64,000 nucleotides of DNA, from positions 1 through 64,000 of the forward strand of contig NZ_JAGGOK010000003.1 in the NCBI RefSeq assembly GCF_018614615.1, written 5' to 3'. The DNA comes from Streptomyces sp. ISL-100 (GTDB lineage Bacteria; Actinomycetota; Actinomycetes; Streptomycetales; Streptomycetaceae). Within the stretch, counting starts at the first letter, position 1, and the number at the start of each line of letters is the position of its first letter. The notes under the pieces were generated by a model. The model did no database searches and was not told where the DNA came from. It saw only the letters and a program-made list of their open reading frames with translations. Below, in pieces: positions 9,810 through 24,701 of this stretch. The position numbers were made by a program, and so were the translations under genes.

Positions 9810-10940
9810 GTGAAGATCCGGGTTGAGCGCGATGTACTCGCGGAGGCGGTGGCCTGGACGGCTCGCAGCCTTCCGGCCCGTCCGCCGGTCCCCGTTCTCG
9901 CGGGCCTTCTTCTGAAGGCCGAGGACGGCGCGCTGAGCCTCTCCGGCTTCGACTACGAGGTCTCGGCCCGCGTCTCGGTCGAGGCGGACGTGGAGGAGGA
10001 CGGCACCGTTCTCGTCTCCGGCCGGCTCCTCGCCGACATCTGCCGCGCCCTGCCGAACCGTCCGGTGGAGATCTCCACAGACGGTGTACGGGCGACCGTG
10101 GTCTGCGGCTCCTCGCGGTTCACACTCCACACGCTGCCTGTGGAGGAGTACCCGGCGCTGCCGCAGATGCCGACCGCGACCGGCACCGTTCCCGGTGAGG
10201 TCTTCGCTTCCGCCGCTGCCCAGGTGGCCATCGCCGCGGGCCGCGACGACACGCTGCCCGTGCTCACCGGCGTACGCATCGAGATCGAGGGCGACCGGGT
10301 CACGCTGGCCTCCACTGACCGTTACCGCTTCGCGGTCCGCGAGTTCATGTGGAAGCCGGAGGACCCGGAGGCGTCGGCTGTCGCACTGGTGCCCGCCAAG
10401 ACGCTGCTGGACACCGCCAAGTCGCTGACCAGCGGTGACACGGTCACCATCGCGCTCTCCAGCTCTGGCGCGGGTGAGGGCCTGATCGGTTTCGAGGGCG
10501 CGGGCCGGCGTACGACCACGCGACTGCTCGAGGGCGACCTGCCGAAGTACCGGACGCTGTTCCCGACCGAGTTCAACTCGATCGCCGTCATCGAGACCGC
10601 CCCGTTCGTCGAGGCCGTCAAGCGTGTGGCGCTGGTCGCGGAGCGGAACACCCCGGTGCGGCTCAGCTTCGAGCAGGGCGTGCTGATCCTTGAGGCGGGT
10701 TCGAGCGACGACGCACAGGCTGTGGAGCGGGTCGACGCGAACCTCGACGGCGACGACATCTCGATCGCCTTCAACCCGACTTTCCTGCTCGATGGCTTGA
10801 GTGCGATCGACTCGCCGGTCGCCCAGTTGTCCTTCACGACGTCCACGAAGCCGGCGCTGCTCAGTGGCAGGCCGGCGGTGGATGCCGAGGCGAACGAGGC
10901 GTACAAGTACCTGATCATGCCGGTGCGGCTCTCGGGCTGA
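9810..10940 (+). CDS. dnaN: DNA polymerase III beta subunit (sliding clamp)
   Basis: A 376-residue ring-forming clamp that tethers polymerase III to DNA. It has three repeated clamp folds: VLAGLLLKAEDGALSLSGFDYEVSA in the first, GEVFASAAAQVAIAAGRDDTLPVLTGV in the second, and the C-terminal YKYLIMPVRL tail that forms the peptide-binding pocket. The GTG at 9810 is preceded by AGGAGG; upstream sequence is oriC. Confidence 0.97.
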   Translation: MKIRVERDVLAEAVAWTARSLPARPPVPVLAGLLLKAEDGALSLSGFDYEVSARVSVEADVEEDGTVLVSGRLLADICRALPNRPVEISTDGVRATVVCGSSRFTLHTLPVEEYPALPQMPTATGTVPGEVFASAAAQVAIAAGRDDTLPVLTGVRIEIEGDRVTLASTDRYRFAVREFMWKPEDPEASAVALVPAKTLLDTAKSLTSGDTVTIALSSSGAGEGLIGFEGAGRRTTTRLLEGDLPKYRTLFPTEFNSIAVIETAPFVEAVKRVALVAERNTPVRLSFEQGVLILEAGSSDDAQAVERVDANLDGDDISIAFNPTFLLDGLSAIDSPVAQLSFTTSTKPALLSGRPAVDAEANEAYKYLIMPVRLSG

Positions 10941-11046
10941 CGGCTGGGGCTGATGGCTCGGCTGATGGCTCGGCCGATGGTCCCGCGGGCCGGGCGTAGG
11001 CTCGGCCCTGGGTACGAATCTCGCCTCAACGCTTAAGGAATCTCTG

Positions 11047-11925
11047 ATGGAGCTCGGTCTCGTCGGCCTCGGCAAGATGGGCGGCAACATGCGTGAGCGC
11101 ATCCGCCGCGCAGGCCACACCGTCATCGGTTACGACCGCAACCCGGACGTCGCCGATGTCCACAGCCTTGAGGAGCTTGTGGCCAAGCTCAAGGGCCCGC
11201 GGGTGGTGTGGGTGATGGTCCCGGCGGGTGCGGCGACGCAGTCCACCGTGGACGAGCTGGCCGAGCTGCTGGAGCCGGGCGACGTGGTCGTGGACGGCGG
11301 GAACTCCCGTTGGACGGACGACGAGAAGCACGCGGTGGAGCTGGGCCTCAAGGGCATCGGTTTCGTCGACTGTGGTGTCTCGGGTGGTGTCTGGGGCCTG
11401 GAGAACGGCTACGCGCTGATGTACGGCGGCGACGCCGAGAACGTGGCGAAGGTCCAGCCGATCTTCGACGCGCTGAAGCCCGAGGGTGACTTCGGTTCGG
11501 TGCACGCGGGCAAGGTCGGTGCCGGCCACTTCGCGAAGATGGTTCACAACGGCATCGAGTACGCCATGATGCAGGCGTACGCCGAGGGCTGGGAGCTGCT
11601 GGAGAAGGTCGACTCCGTCACGGATGTGCGTGAGGTCTTCCGGTCCTGGCAGGAGGGGACGGTCATCCGTTCCTGGCTGCTGGATCTGGCGGTCAACGCG
11701 CTGGACGACGACGAGCACCTGGAGGGCCTGCGGGGATACGCGGCCGACTCGGGTGAGGGCCGCTGGACGGTCGAGGCCGCGATCGACAACGCGGTGCCGC
11801 TGCCCGCGATCACGGCGTCGCTGTTCGCGCGGTTCGCTTCGCGTCAGGACGACTCCCCGCAGATGAAGATGATCGCCGCCCTGCGCAACCAGTTCGGTGG
11901 TCACGCGGTCGAGTCGAAGAAGTAA
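11047..11925 (+). CDS. gnd: 6-phosphogluconate dehydrogenase, decarboxylating (GntZ/YqeC type)
   Basis: A 292-residue dehydrogenase converting 6-phosphogluconate to ribulose 5-phosphate with NAD(P)+. The Rossmann motif [12 protein letters not shown] is at the N-terminus, WVMVPAG follows, then the substrate motif VDGGNSRW and the catalytic lysine region [17 protein letters not shown]. At about 300 residues it is the short form of the family. It sits between dnaN and recF in Streptomyces and relatives and is a metabolic gene in a replication block. Confidence 0.93.
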   Translation: MELGLVGLGKMGGNMRERIRRAGHTVIGYDRNPDVADVHSLEELVAKLKGPRVVWVMVPAGAATQSTVDELAELLEPGDVVVDGGNSRWTDDEKHAVELGLKGIGFVDCGVSGGVWGLENGYALMYGGDAENVAKVQPIFDALKPEGDFGSVHAGKVGAGHFAKMVHNGIEYAMMQAYAEGWELLEKVDSVTDVREVFRSWQEGTVIRSWLLDLAVNALDDDEHLEGLRGYAADSGEGRWTVEAAIDNAVPLPAITASLFARFASRQDDSPQMKMIAALRNQFGGHAVESKK

Positions 11926-11959
11926 GCAGTTCAGAGCTGGGAGAAGGTCGGCGCACGCC

Positions 11960-13090
11960 ATGCACGTCACGCATCTGTCGCTGGCCGACTTCCGCTCGTA
12001 CGCCCGGGTCGAGGTCCCTCTCGATCCGGGCGTTTCCGTGTTCGTGGGGGCGAACGGGCAGGGGAAGACGAATCTTGTCGAGGCGGTCGGCTATCTCGCG
12101 TCGCTCGGCAGTCACCGGGTCTCGTCCGATGCGCCGCTGGTGCGGATGGGCGCGGAGCGGGCGGTGATCCGGGCGGCTGTGACGCAGGGCGAGCGGCAGC
12201 AGCTGGTGGAGCTGGAGCTGAATCCGGGCCGGGCGAATCGGGCGCGTATCAACAGGTCGTCGCAGGTCAGGCCGCGGGATGTGCTGGGGATCGTACGGAC
12301 GGTGCTGTTCGCGCCGGAGGATTTGGCGCTGGTGAAGGGTGATCCGGGTGAGCGGCGCCGTTTCCTGGATGAGTTGATCACGGCGCGGTCGCCGCGGATG
12401 TCGCGTGTGCGGTCGGACTACGAGCGGGTGCTGAAGCAGCGGAACACGTTGTTGAAGTCGGCGGCGATGGCGCGCAGGCACGGTGGCCGGTCGATGGACA
12501 TGTCGACGCTGGATGTGTGGGATCAGCATCTGGCTCAGGTGGGTGCGGAGCTGTTGGCGCAGCGGCTGGATCTGATCGCGACGTTGCAGCCGATGACGGA
12601 CAAGGCGTATGAGCAGCTGGCGCCGGGCGGGGGTCCGGTGTTGTTGGAGTACCGGAGTTCGGTCGGTGAGGGTGTTGGTGCGGTGCGGTCGCGTGAGGAG
12701 TTGTACGGGCTGTTGATCGCGGCGTTGGCTGATGCGCGGAAGCAGGAGATCGAGCGGGGTGTGACGTTGGTCGGTCCGCATCGGGATGATCTTGTGTTGA
12801 AGCTGGGGCAGTTGCCGGCGAAGGGTTATGCCAGCCATGGGGAGTCGTGGTCGTTCGCGTTGTCGCTGCGGCTGGCTTCGTACGATCTGCTGCGGTCCGA
12901 GGGTAATGAGCCGGTGCTGGTTCTTGATGACGTTTTCGCGGAGCTGGACGCGCGGCGGCGGGAGCGGTTGGCGGAGTTGGTGGCGCCGGGTGAGCAGGTG
13001 CTGGTGACGGCTGCGGTGGATGACGATGTGCCGGGGGTGCTGGCGGGGTCGAGGTATGTGGTGTCCGGTGGCGAGGTGGCGCGGGTATGA
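11960..13090 (+). CDS. recF: DNA replication and repair protein RecF
   Basis: A 376-residue SMC-like ATPase that helps RecA load at gaps and stalled forks. The N-terminus has [14 protein letters not shown] and Walker [14 protein letters not shown]; the ABC signature region lies around [15 protein letters not shown]; Walker B is [13 protein letters not shown]. The ATG at 11960 is preceded by GGGAGAAGG. It overlaps the next gene by four bases. Confidence 0.97.
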   Translation: MHVTHLSLADFRSYARVEVPLDPGVSVFVGANGQGKTNLVEAVGYLASLGSHRVSSDAPLVRMGAERAVIRAAVTQGERQQLVELELNPGRANRARINRSSQVRPRDVLGIVRTVLFAPEDLALVKGDPGERRRFLDELITARSPRMSRVRSDYERVLKQRNTLLKSAAMARRHGGRSMDMSTLDVWDQHLAQVGAELLAQRLDLIATLQPMTDKAYEQLAPGGGPVLLEYRSSVGEGVGAVRSREELYGLLIAALADARKQEIERGVTLVGPHRDDLVLKLGQLPAKGYASHGESWSFALSLRLASYDLLRSEGNEPVLVLDDVFAELDARRRERLAELVAPGEQVLVTAAVDDDVPGVLAGSRYVVSGGEVARV

Positions 13091-13671
13091 GTGGATTGAG
13101 TGGTGCGGGCGGGGAGTTGCCGCAGGAGTCGCCGAAGGTGCCCGGGCAGGCGGCGGCGCCGGAGGCGCGTGAGTCGGCGGGTGTGGATTTGGCGCGGGTG
13201 GCGTTGCGTGCGGCGAAGGAGCAGGCGCGGGCGCGGGGTGCTGCGGCGCAGCAGAAGAAGCAGGTCAGGCGTGGTGGTGGGGTGCGGTCGGGGTCGGGTG
13301 CTGATGGTCGTGATCCGTTGGCGTTGGGTGCTGCGTTGGATCGGTTGAAGACGGAGCGTGGCTGGGAGATGCCGATGGCGGTCGGCGGTGTGATGGGCCG
13401 GTGGCCGGAGATTGTGGGTGGGGATCTGGCGAATCACTGTGTGCCGCAGCGGTATGACGAGGATGAGCGGGTTCTCACGGTGCAGTGTGATTCGACGGCG
13501 TGGGCGACGCAGTTGCGGTTGATGCAGCGGGAGCTGTTGACGCGGCTGAATGCTGATCTTGGCCGGGACACGGTGCGGTTGATCAAGATTTGGGGGCCGG
13601 GTGGTCCGCCGCGTCGTTTTGGTGCTTTGCGGGCTCCGGGGAGTACGGGTCCGGGGGATACGTACGGCTGA
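13087..13671 (+). CDS. DUF721 (DciA-like) protein
   Basis: A 194-residue protein with a DUF721 domain in its second half ([49 protein letters not shown]). DUF721 proteins are related to DciA, which helps load the replicative helicase in bacteria lacking DnaC; this role is not shown for Streptomyces here. The first 80 residues are low-complexity and basic. It is translationally coupled to recF. About 290 bases after it, before gyrB, have no gene and probably hold the gyrB promoter. Confidence 0.9.
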   Translation: MSGLSGAGGELPQESPKVPGQAAAPEARESAGVDLARVALRAAKEQARARGAAAQQKKQVRRGGGVRSGSGADGRDPLALGAALDRLKTERGWEMPMAVGGVMGRWPEIVGGDLANHCVPQRYDEDERVLTVQCDSTAWATQLRLMQRELLTRLNADLGRDTVRLIKIWGPGGPPRRFGALRAPGSTGPGDTYG

Positions 13672-13746
13672 GGTGTGGGTGTGCGCGTGAGGCGTCCGTC
13701 ACGGTAGTGGGTGGTTGACAGTCCGAAGCGCTGAATGCCCGTGTGA

Positions 13747-16014
<2,268 letters not shown>

Positions 16015-16069
16015 GTCGGCCGTGCAAGCCACCAGCCGCAGCCGCAGCTCGAAAGGATTTTGACCAGCA

Positions 16070-18724
<2,655 letters not shown>

Positions 18725-18727
18725 AGC

Positions 18728-19447
18728 GTGAGTGGAGCCACGGGCGCCGGAGCGGCCGCTTCCGAATCTGGAGCACCCGGTGCCCGTGGCTCTGCCGCGG
18801 ACTCCCAGGGGGGGACTGTGACCGATACGCGGGGGCCTCAGCCGCAGAGTTACGACGGCTACGCGAGCGGGCCGCTGCCCAGTGAGCGTGAGCCGCAGGG
18901 GCAGGGCCAGTCGGCGCAGCCGTATCACCCGCCGCAGGCGTATCCGTCTCCTGCGGGTGGTGGTACGCAGGGTGGTGGCGGTACGGCAGGGACGCAGGGC
19001 GCCGCGCAGCGGCCCGGGCAGCAGCCGGGTGTCGCCGCGGTGCGTTTGCCGCGGACGGGTGCGCGTACGACGCCGCGTACGCGCAAGGCGCGGCTGCGGG
19101 TGGCGAAGGCCGACCCGTGGTCGGTGATGAAGGTGAGCTTCCTGCTTTCCATCGCGCTGGGCATCTGCACGGTGGTGGCGGCGGCGGTGCTGTGGATGGT
19201 GCTGGACGCGATGGGCGTCTTCTCCACGGTGGGCGGGACGATCAGCGAGGCGACGGGTTCCAACGAGAACAACGGCTTCGACCTGCAGTCCTTCCTGTCG
19301 TTGCCGCGGGTGCTGATCTTCACGTCGGTCATCGCGATGATCGATGTGGTGCTGGCCACGGCGCTGGCGACGTTGGGCGCTTTCATCTACAACCTGTCGG
19401 CGGGCTTCGTCGGAGGCGTCGAGCTGACGCTCGCCGAGGACGAGTAG
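18728..19447 (+). CDS. DUF3566 membrane protein
   Basis: A 239-residue protein conserved downstream of gyrA in actinobacteria. The first 110 residues are disordered, rich in Gly, Pro, Gln and Ser. The C-terminal DUF3566 domain begins at RLRVAKADPWSVMKVSFLLSI and contains two membrane segments (about 140-162 and 198-222). It starts at a GTG four bases from the gyrA stop. Its function is unknown. Confidence 0.9.
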   Translation: MSGATGAGAAASESGAPGARGSAADSQGGTVTDTRGPQPQSYDGYASGPLPSEREPQGQGQSAQPYHPPQAYPSPAGGGTQGGGGTAGTQGAAQRPGQQPGVAAVRLPRTGARTTPRTRKARLRVAKADPWSVMKVSFLLSIALGICTVVAAAVLWMVLDAMGVFSTVGGTISEATGSNENNGFDLQSFLSLPRVLIFTSVIAMIDVVLATALATLGAFIYNLSAGFVGGVELTLAEDE

Positions 19448-19508
19448 AAAGCCGGCGGAACCGATTTTGGTACTGCCCCCGAGGTGCGCTAATCTTCAGG
19501 GGCAGCGC

Positions 19509-19582
19509 GGGGCTATAGCTCAGTTGGTTAGAGCGCATCCCTGATAAGGATGAGGCCACAGGTTCAAATCCTGTTAGCCCCA
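19509..19582 (+). tRNA. tRNA-Ile (GAT)
   Basis: A 74-base tRNA with a perfect acceptor stem (GGGGCTA/TAGCCCC plus A), D-arm TAGCTCAGTTGGTTAGAGC, anticodon GAT at 19543-19545 and T-arm GGTTCAAATCC. CCA is not encoded. It follows gyrA and the DUF3566 gene, as in other Streptomyces. Confidence 0.97.
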
Positions 19583-19593
19583 CTCGCGCGAAG

Positions 19594-19622
19594 GCCCCCA
19601 GGCGATCAGCCTGGGGGCTTTT
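19594..19622 (+). terminator. tRNA-Ile terminator
   Basis: A perfect 10-base GC stem (19594-19603, 19609-19618) with loop GATCA followed by TTTT, directly behind tRNA-Ile. Confidence 0.9.
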
Positions 19623-19753
19623 GGCATTTCCGGGGGCTTTCGCTGTGTGGCGCGCGTCAGTTGGGTGGGTATCTAGGTCACCGATCGGTATCGGTCGGTG
19701 TGTATAGTCGGGCGCCAGAAGTCTCCTACGTCAAGGAAAGACGAGGTCGCGCG

Positions 19754-19888
19754 GTGAAGAAGCTTCTCCTGGTCGCACTGGCCGCCATCGGCGGGCTCCT
19801 CGTGTACCGCCAGATCCAGGCGGATCGCGCCGAGCAGGATCTGTGGACGGAGGCGACTGACTCCGTGCCCGCAGGTTCGGGTGTGTGA
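19754..19888 (+). CDS. DLW-39 family miniprotein
   Basis: A 44-residue protein beginning at a GTG: a hydrophobic N-terminal segment (KKLLLVALAAIGGLLVYRQ), then a charged tail with QADRAEQDLWTEATD. The DLW motif identifies a small family found after tRNA-Ile in actinobacterial origin regions. It is likely membrane-anchored with a short C-terminal tail; function unknown. Confidence 0.82.
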   Translation: MKKLLLVALAAIGGLLVYRQIQADRAEQDLWTEATDSVPAGSGV

Positions 19889-19909
19889 GACCCAGTAGTC
19901 CGAACACTG

Positions 19910-19934
19910 GCCCCGGTCGCTCAGCGGCCGGGGC
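19910..19934 (+). terminator. Terminator after the DLW-39 gene
   Basis: Seven-base GC arms (19910-19916 and 19928-19934) around an 11-base loop. It starts 22 bases after the stop codon. Confidence 0.6.
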
Positions 19935-20094
19935 TTCGTGCTGTCCGGGGGCGGCACGGCGGTGCTTTGCGGGGGCGGCCGAACGGGTTGCGGTCTGTTG
20001 TTGCTGGACCGTGACGAGATCCTTCTTGTGTTCACCTAAGCAAATCAATAGCTTGCGAGAGCAAAGAAGAGGGATCTCTTTGAGGGGGGAACGG

Positions 20095-20983
20095 GTGAGG
20101 GTACGACTGAGCCGCCGGACAGCGGCCGCGCTCATCGGCGGGACACCGCTCGCCCTGACGGCGGGACCGTCGCCCGGCTCGGCGGCGGCGCAGAAGGAGG
20201 CGCCTGTGCGGGCGGATGGCGGGGGCAGAACGGCGAGGCGGGCAAGGACGCCGTGCCGCCCATGGGGGACCCGAAGGACGTCGAGGGCGGCACGGGGTTC
20301 AACGACGCCACGGCGCTGCGAAGGCGGCCTTGACGCCCGGCTGCGGCACGGTGGTCACGGCGAGGTCCGCCGCCGACTTCGCGTCGAGCCGCAGGGCGTA
20401 CCAGCGGGTCTCGCCGGGCCCGATGGTGTCGGTGTACTGGCCGGGCGCGAGAGCGGGTGCCTCGCTCGCACTCGCACCATCGCGTCCCTCCAGCGGCTGT
20501 ACGGGCCGCACCAGCCGGGTGTCGGAGCACCCCGAGGCGCGGTCGGCGCCGTACACCCGCAGGCCAGACTCCGGGACCGTGCCGGTGGCCTGGACGAACC
20601 GGTGGGAGACGGGAGGGCAGGTCGTCCCGGTGCGCAGCGCGGGTTACTACTACATCGCGGTGTCGCTCGGCCCGCAGGCCGCCACGTTCGCCGAGAAGCC
20701 AGCGATCGGTGTCGTCCTGCGCGTCGATGTCGTCGGTGACGAACTGGCAGGCCCGCAGCACGATGCGCCCGTACTCGCGAAGTCGGACAACAAAGCGGAC
20801 AACGACGGTGATACGGCGGCCCGCGCAGACAGCACTGGGGCCGGCGGGGCAGGATGGACCGGCACCGCGACCGCCGCGGCGGCGGGCGGCGCTCTCGTCC
20901 TGGCCGCGGGGCTCGGGTTCGCCGTGTTCGCGGCGATGCGGCGCGGGGCGGCGGCCAAGGAGACGACAAGGGGTGGCGCGTGA
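20095..20983 (+). pseudogene. Scrambled exported-protein gene with an internal inversion
   Basis: Pieces of one protein related to the next gene are present but out of order. A GTG at 20095 starts a signal peptide (LSRRTAAALIGGTPLALTAG). In a second frame near 20220-20325 is the piece GKDAVPPMGDPKDVEGGTGFNDATAL. On the minus strand, about 20556 to 20322, is PGQYTDTIGPGETRWYALR and DAKSAADLAVTTVPQPGVKAAF, which aligns with the N-terminal domain of the neighbour. On the plus strand from about 20570 come TVPVAWTNRWE, GYYYIAVSLGPQA and a C-terminal membrane anchor ending at 20983. An inversion plus deletions best explains this. The tail overlaps the start of the next gene by four bases. Confidence 0.7.
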
Positions 20984-22341
20984 GGATGCAGCGCAGCAGG
21001 GGCAGGGTGGTGCCGGCCGTGGTGGCGGCGCTGTGCGTGGTGGCGGCGCTGCCGGCGCAGGCGTGGGCGGCGGGTGAGCCCAGCCCGTACACCTTCGAGC
21101 CGTCGGCGACGACGCTCAGGGGAGCGGTGACCACGACCGATGCCGGGGAGCTGAAGCCGGGCGGGACGTACCGGGACTCGATCAAGCCGGGCGGCAAGCT
21201 CTACTACCGCGTGGAGCTCGACGCGAAGTCGAACGCCTATGTGTCGGCGACGGCCGTTCCGGAGTTGGGGACGAAGGTCGGGTACGCCGACGAGCTGAAG
21301 GTGACGTTGCAGGACCGTGACGGCTCTTCGTGCAGCTACAACACCGCGCGATTCAGCTCGGCGGAGTACGCGCGGCCGATCGGGACGTACGCGCACCGGA
21401 CCATGGAGAAGGACAGCACTTCCTGTCAGAGCGCGGACAGGTACTACGTGCTGATCGAGCGGACCAGTGCGGCCACCTCGTCGAGTGAGCCGTGGGAGCT
21501 GGAGATCCGGCATCTGACGGAGCCCGGGGTGAAGGCGGGCGGGGCGACAGCGGCTCCGGAGAGCTGGCCCAGCAGCTCGCCCGCGACGCCTGGCGGTGAG
21601 GCCCGGGACCGCAGGGGCGGGACGAGTTTCTACGGTGCGACCGCTCTGGAGCAGGGCGAGTGGCGGGACAGGATCACGCCGGGCGAGACGCTGTTCTACA
21701 AGGTGCCGGTCGACTGGGGGCAGCAGCTGTTCGCCAGTGCGGACCTCGGGAGCACGGCCGGCGACGGATACGTGTCGAGCGCGCTGACGATGGCGCTGTT
21801 CAACCCGGCGCGGGGGTTTGTCGACAGCGCGAGCGACATTTCGTACGACGGCGAGCCGAAGTCGTCGGCGCTGGATCCGCTGCCGCCGGTGGCGTACGAG
21901 AACCGCTTCGACTCGTCCGAGGACGTCAACGGGATGCGGTTCGCGGGCTGGTACTACCTGAGGGTAAGTCTGAGTCCTCAGGTGAAGGACGAGTTCGGGG
22001 CGAAGCCGCTGGGGCTCTCCCTGCGGCTGAACGTCAAGGGCGCCGCGAAGAGCGCGCCCGCCTATGCCGGGGCCCCCGGTGACTTCCAGGTCACCGACGA
22101 CGACATGAACGCGGCGGAGAACGGGCTGAGCACGCCCGCGGCGGCGAAGAGCGACACGATGCGGCTCGTCGCGGCGGCCGGGATCGGGGCGGGCACCGTG
22201 CTGGTGCTCGGGCTCGGGGTGTGGACGCTTGTCGCCAGGCGGCGCGCGGTGGTGGATCCGGGGGCGGAGTCCGGGACCGGTGTGGGTCCCGGCCATGACA
22301 GTGGGGCGCCTACGCAGTACGGGCCGCCTGCCGCCTGGTAG
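20980..22341 (+). CDS. Exported, C-terminally anchored protein of unknown function
   Basis: A 453-residue protein: signal peptide (VPAVVAALCVVAALPAQAWAA, about residues 8-28), two copies of a beta-rich module each starting with a 'GxxxRDxIxPGxxLxYxV' pattern (TYRDSIKPGGKLYYRV near 65; EWRDRITPGETLFYKV near 230), a Pro/Ala/Ser linker between them, a C-terminal membrane helix (GIGAGTVLVLGLGVWTLVA, about 405-425) and a short cytosolic tail. It starts at a GTG inside the end of the pseudogene, so the two were an operon of related proteins. The modules are duplicated; no enzyme motif was seen. Confidence 0.82.
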   Translation: MRMQRSRGRVVPAVVAALCVVAALPAQAWAAGEPSPYTFEPSATTLRGAVTTTDAGELKPGGTYRDSIKPGGKLYYRVELDAKSNAYVSATAVPELGTKVGYADELKVTLQDRDGSSCSYNTARFSSAEYARPIGTYAHRTMEKDSTSCQSADRYYVLIERTSAATSSSEPWELEIRHLTEPGVKAGGATAAPESWPSSSPATPGGEARDRRGGTSFYGATALEQGEWRDRITPGETLFYKVPVDWGQQLFASADLGSTAGDGYVSSALTMALFNPARGFVDSASDISYDGEPKSSALDPLPPVAYENRFDSSEDVNGMRFAGWYYLRVSLSPQVKDEFGAKPLGLSLRLNVKGAAKSAPAYAGAPGDFQVTDDDMNAAENGLSTPAAAKSDTMRLVAAAGIGAGTVLVLGLGVWTLVARRRAVVDPGAESGTGVGPGHDSGAPTQYGPPAAW

Positions 22342-22392
22342 GCCGCCGGCCCGGGGAGAACTCCTGGGCGGCGGCTCCAACTCAGCTCTGGG

Positions 22393-23784
<1,392 letters not shown>

Positions 23785-23815
23785 TGCGCTGCGCCCGCTC
23801 CCCGGTCCGCTTGCT

Positions 23816-24364
23816 TCAGCTCTGGTGCGCCTCGTAGTGGGCGACCGCGTACGCGGTGCGCCCGGCGCCGTACACCCGGAGGAACTCTGCCAGTTCGGGA
23901 TGGGTCGGGGCGAGCGTGTCCGCCGCATCTATGATGTCGCCGGCCGCCGCCACCGAGCGCAGCAGTGACTGGATCTCACGCACCACGCGCCGCACGGTCG
24001 GCGCTCCGGAACTGGCTGTGGTCTGGCTGGTGTTGCTGAGCACGGAGCCGCCCTGGGATTTTTTGATCTCTTCCATCCGGTCGGTGGCCTCGGCGGCGCT
24101 GACGCTGCCGTCGGCGACCTGCCCGGCCAGATCCTGCAGAGCCTGGACACGCTGGACCACGGCCGGGTTGCCGATCTTGGCGCGCTGGCCGCTCATCAGC
24201 TGGGACAGCATGGGCGCGGACAGACCGAGCACGGCGGCGAGTCTGGCCTGATTCAGGCCCAGATCGTCGATCAGCCGACGAAAGAGCGCCCCCAGCGGCT
24301 CCCCGTACCAACTGCGCTGAAGCTCTCTGGCTCTGGCCGTCGCCTCTTGCTGCGCTGCATCCAT
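23816..24364 (-). CDS. Helix-turn-helix DNA-binding protein
   Basis: A 182-residue protein. Residues about 25-60 form a Cro/CI-like helix-turn-helix (LIDDLGLNQARLAAVLGLSAPMLSQLMSGQRAKI). A helical middle region follows (VQRVQALQDLAGQVADG...), then a C-terminal helical segment ending AVAHYEAHQS. No sensor domain is recognised. It is upstream of and probably co-transcribed with the kinase gene. Confidence 0.86.
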   Translation of the reverse strand: MDAAQQEATARARELQRSWYGEPLGALFRRLIDDLGLNQARLAAVLGLSAPMLSQLMSGQRAKIGNPAVVQRVQALQDLAGQVADGSVSAAEATDRMEEIKKSQGGSVLSNTSQTTASSGAPTVRRVVREIQSLLRSVAAAGDIIDAADTLAPTHPELAEFLRVYGAGRTAYAVAHYEAHQS

Positions 24365-24525
24365 TGCGTCTCCCCTTCGCGCTTGCGAACCTCGCCGAGC
24401 ATCTTACGGAGCGTGGTCGCGGACCGGGAGTCCCAATCCTTTTGCAGGAACAGGGGGGACACCCGGTACTCTGTTCTGCGGCGGTGGCCACGGTACGTTC
24501 CGGCCGGTCGTCGCCACCCGTTCGC

Positions 24526-24598
24526 GGGGCCTTAGCTCAGTTGGTAGAGCGCTGCCTTTGCAAGGCAGATGTCAGGAGTTCGAATCTCCTAGGCTCCA
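24526..24598 (+). tRNA. tRNA-Ala (TGC)
   Basis: A 73-base tRNA: acceptor GGGGCCT pairs with AGGCTCC (one G-U), D-arm TAGCTCAGTTGGTAGAGC, anticodon TGC at 24559-24561, T-arm GGAGTTCGAATCTCC, discriminator A. Its 3' end borders the integrase gene of the mobile element and is the likely attachment site. Confidence 0.97.
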
Positions 24599-24605
24599 CA
24601 TGATC

Positions 24606-24647
24606 AGAGGGTCCCTGACCTGCGGAAACGCAGGTCAGGGACCCTCT
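24606..24647 (+). terminator. tRNA-Ala terminator
   Basis: A perfect 19-base stem (24606-24624, 24629-24647) capped by a GAAA tetraloop, starting eight bases after the tRNA. Confidence 0.88.
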
Positions 24648-24660
24648 CCGTGTTTATAAC

Positions 24661-24681
24661 GTCAACACCGTGTCAACACCG
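24661..24681 (+). repeat. Tandem GTCAACACCG repeats before the integrase gene
   Basis: Two copies of GTCAACACCG (24661-24670 and 24672-24681) one base apart, between the tRNA terminator and the integrase start. They sit where arm-type integrase or excisionase sites are expected. Confidence 0.5.
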
Positions 24682-24701
24682 CCCTGTCGTACGGTCCCCC
24701 C

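Noticed and set aside
19509..19582. tRNA-Ile as the element's integration site
   Set aside because: No integrase is near it, and the genes after it (DLW-39 and others) are normal Streptomyces core neighbours.
20132..20761. Minus-strand ORF at 20.1-20.8 kb as an independent gene
   Set aside because: Only its central part looks coding, in a different minus frame, and that part matches the N-terminal domain of the plus-strand gene family. An inversion explains it better.
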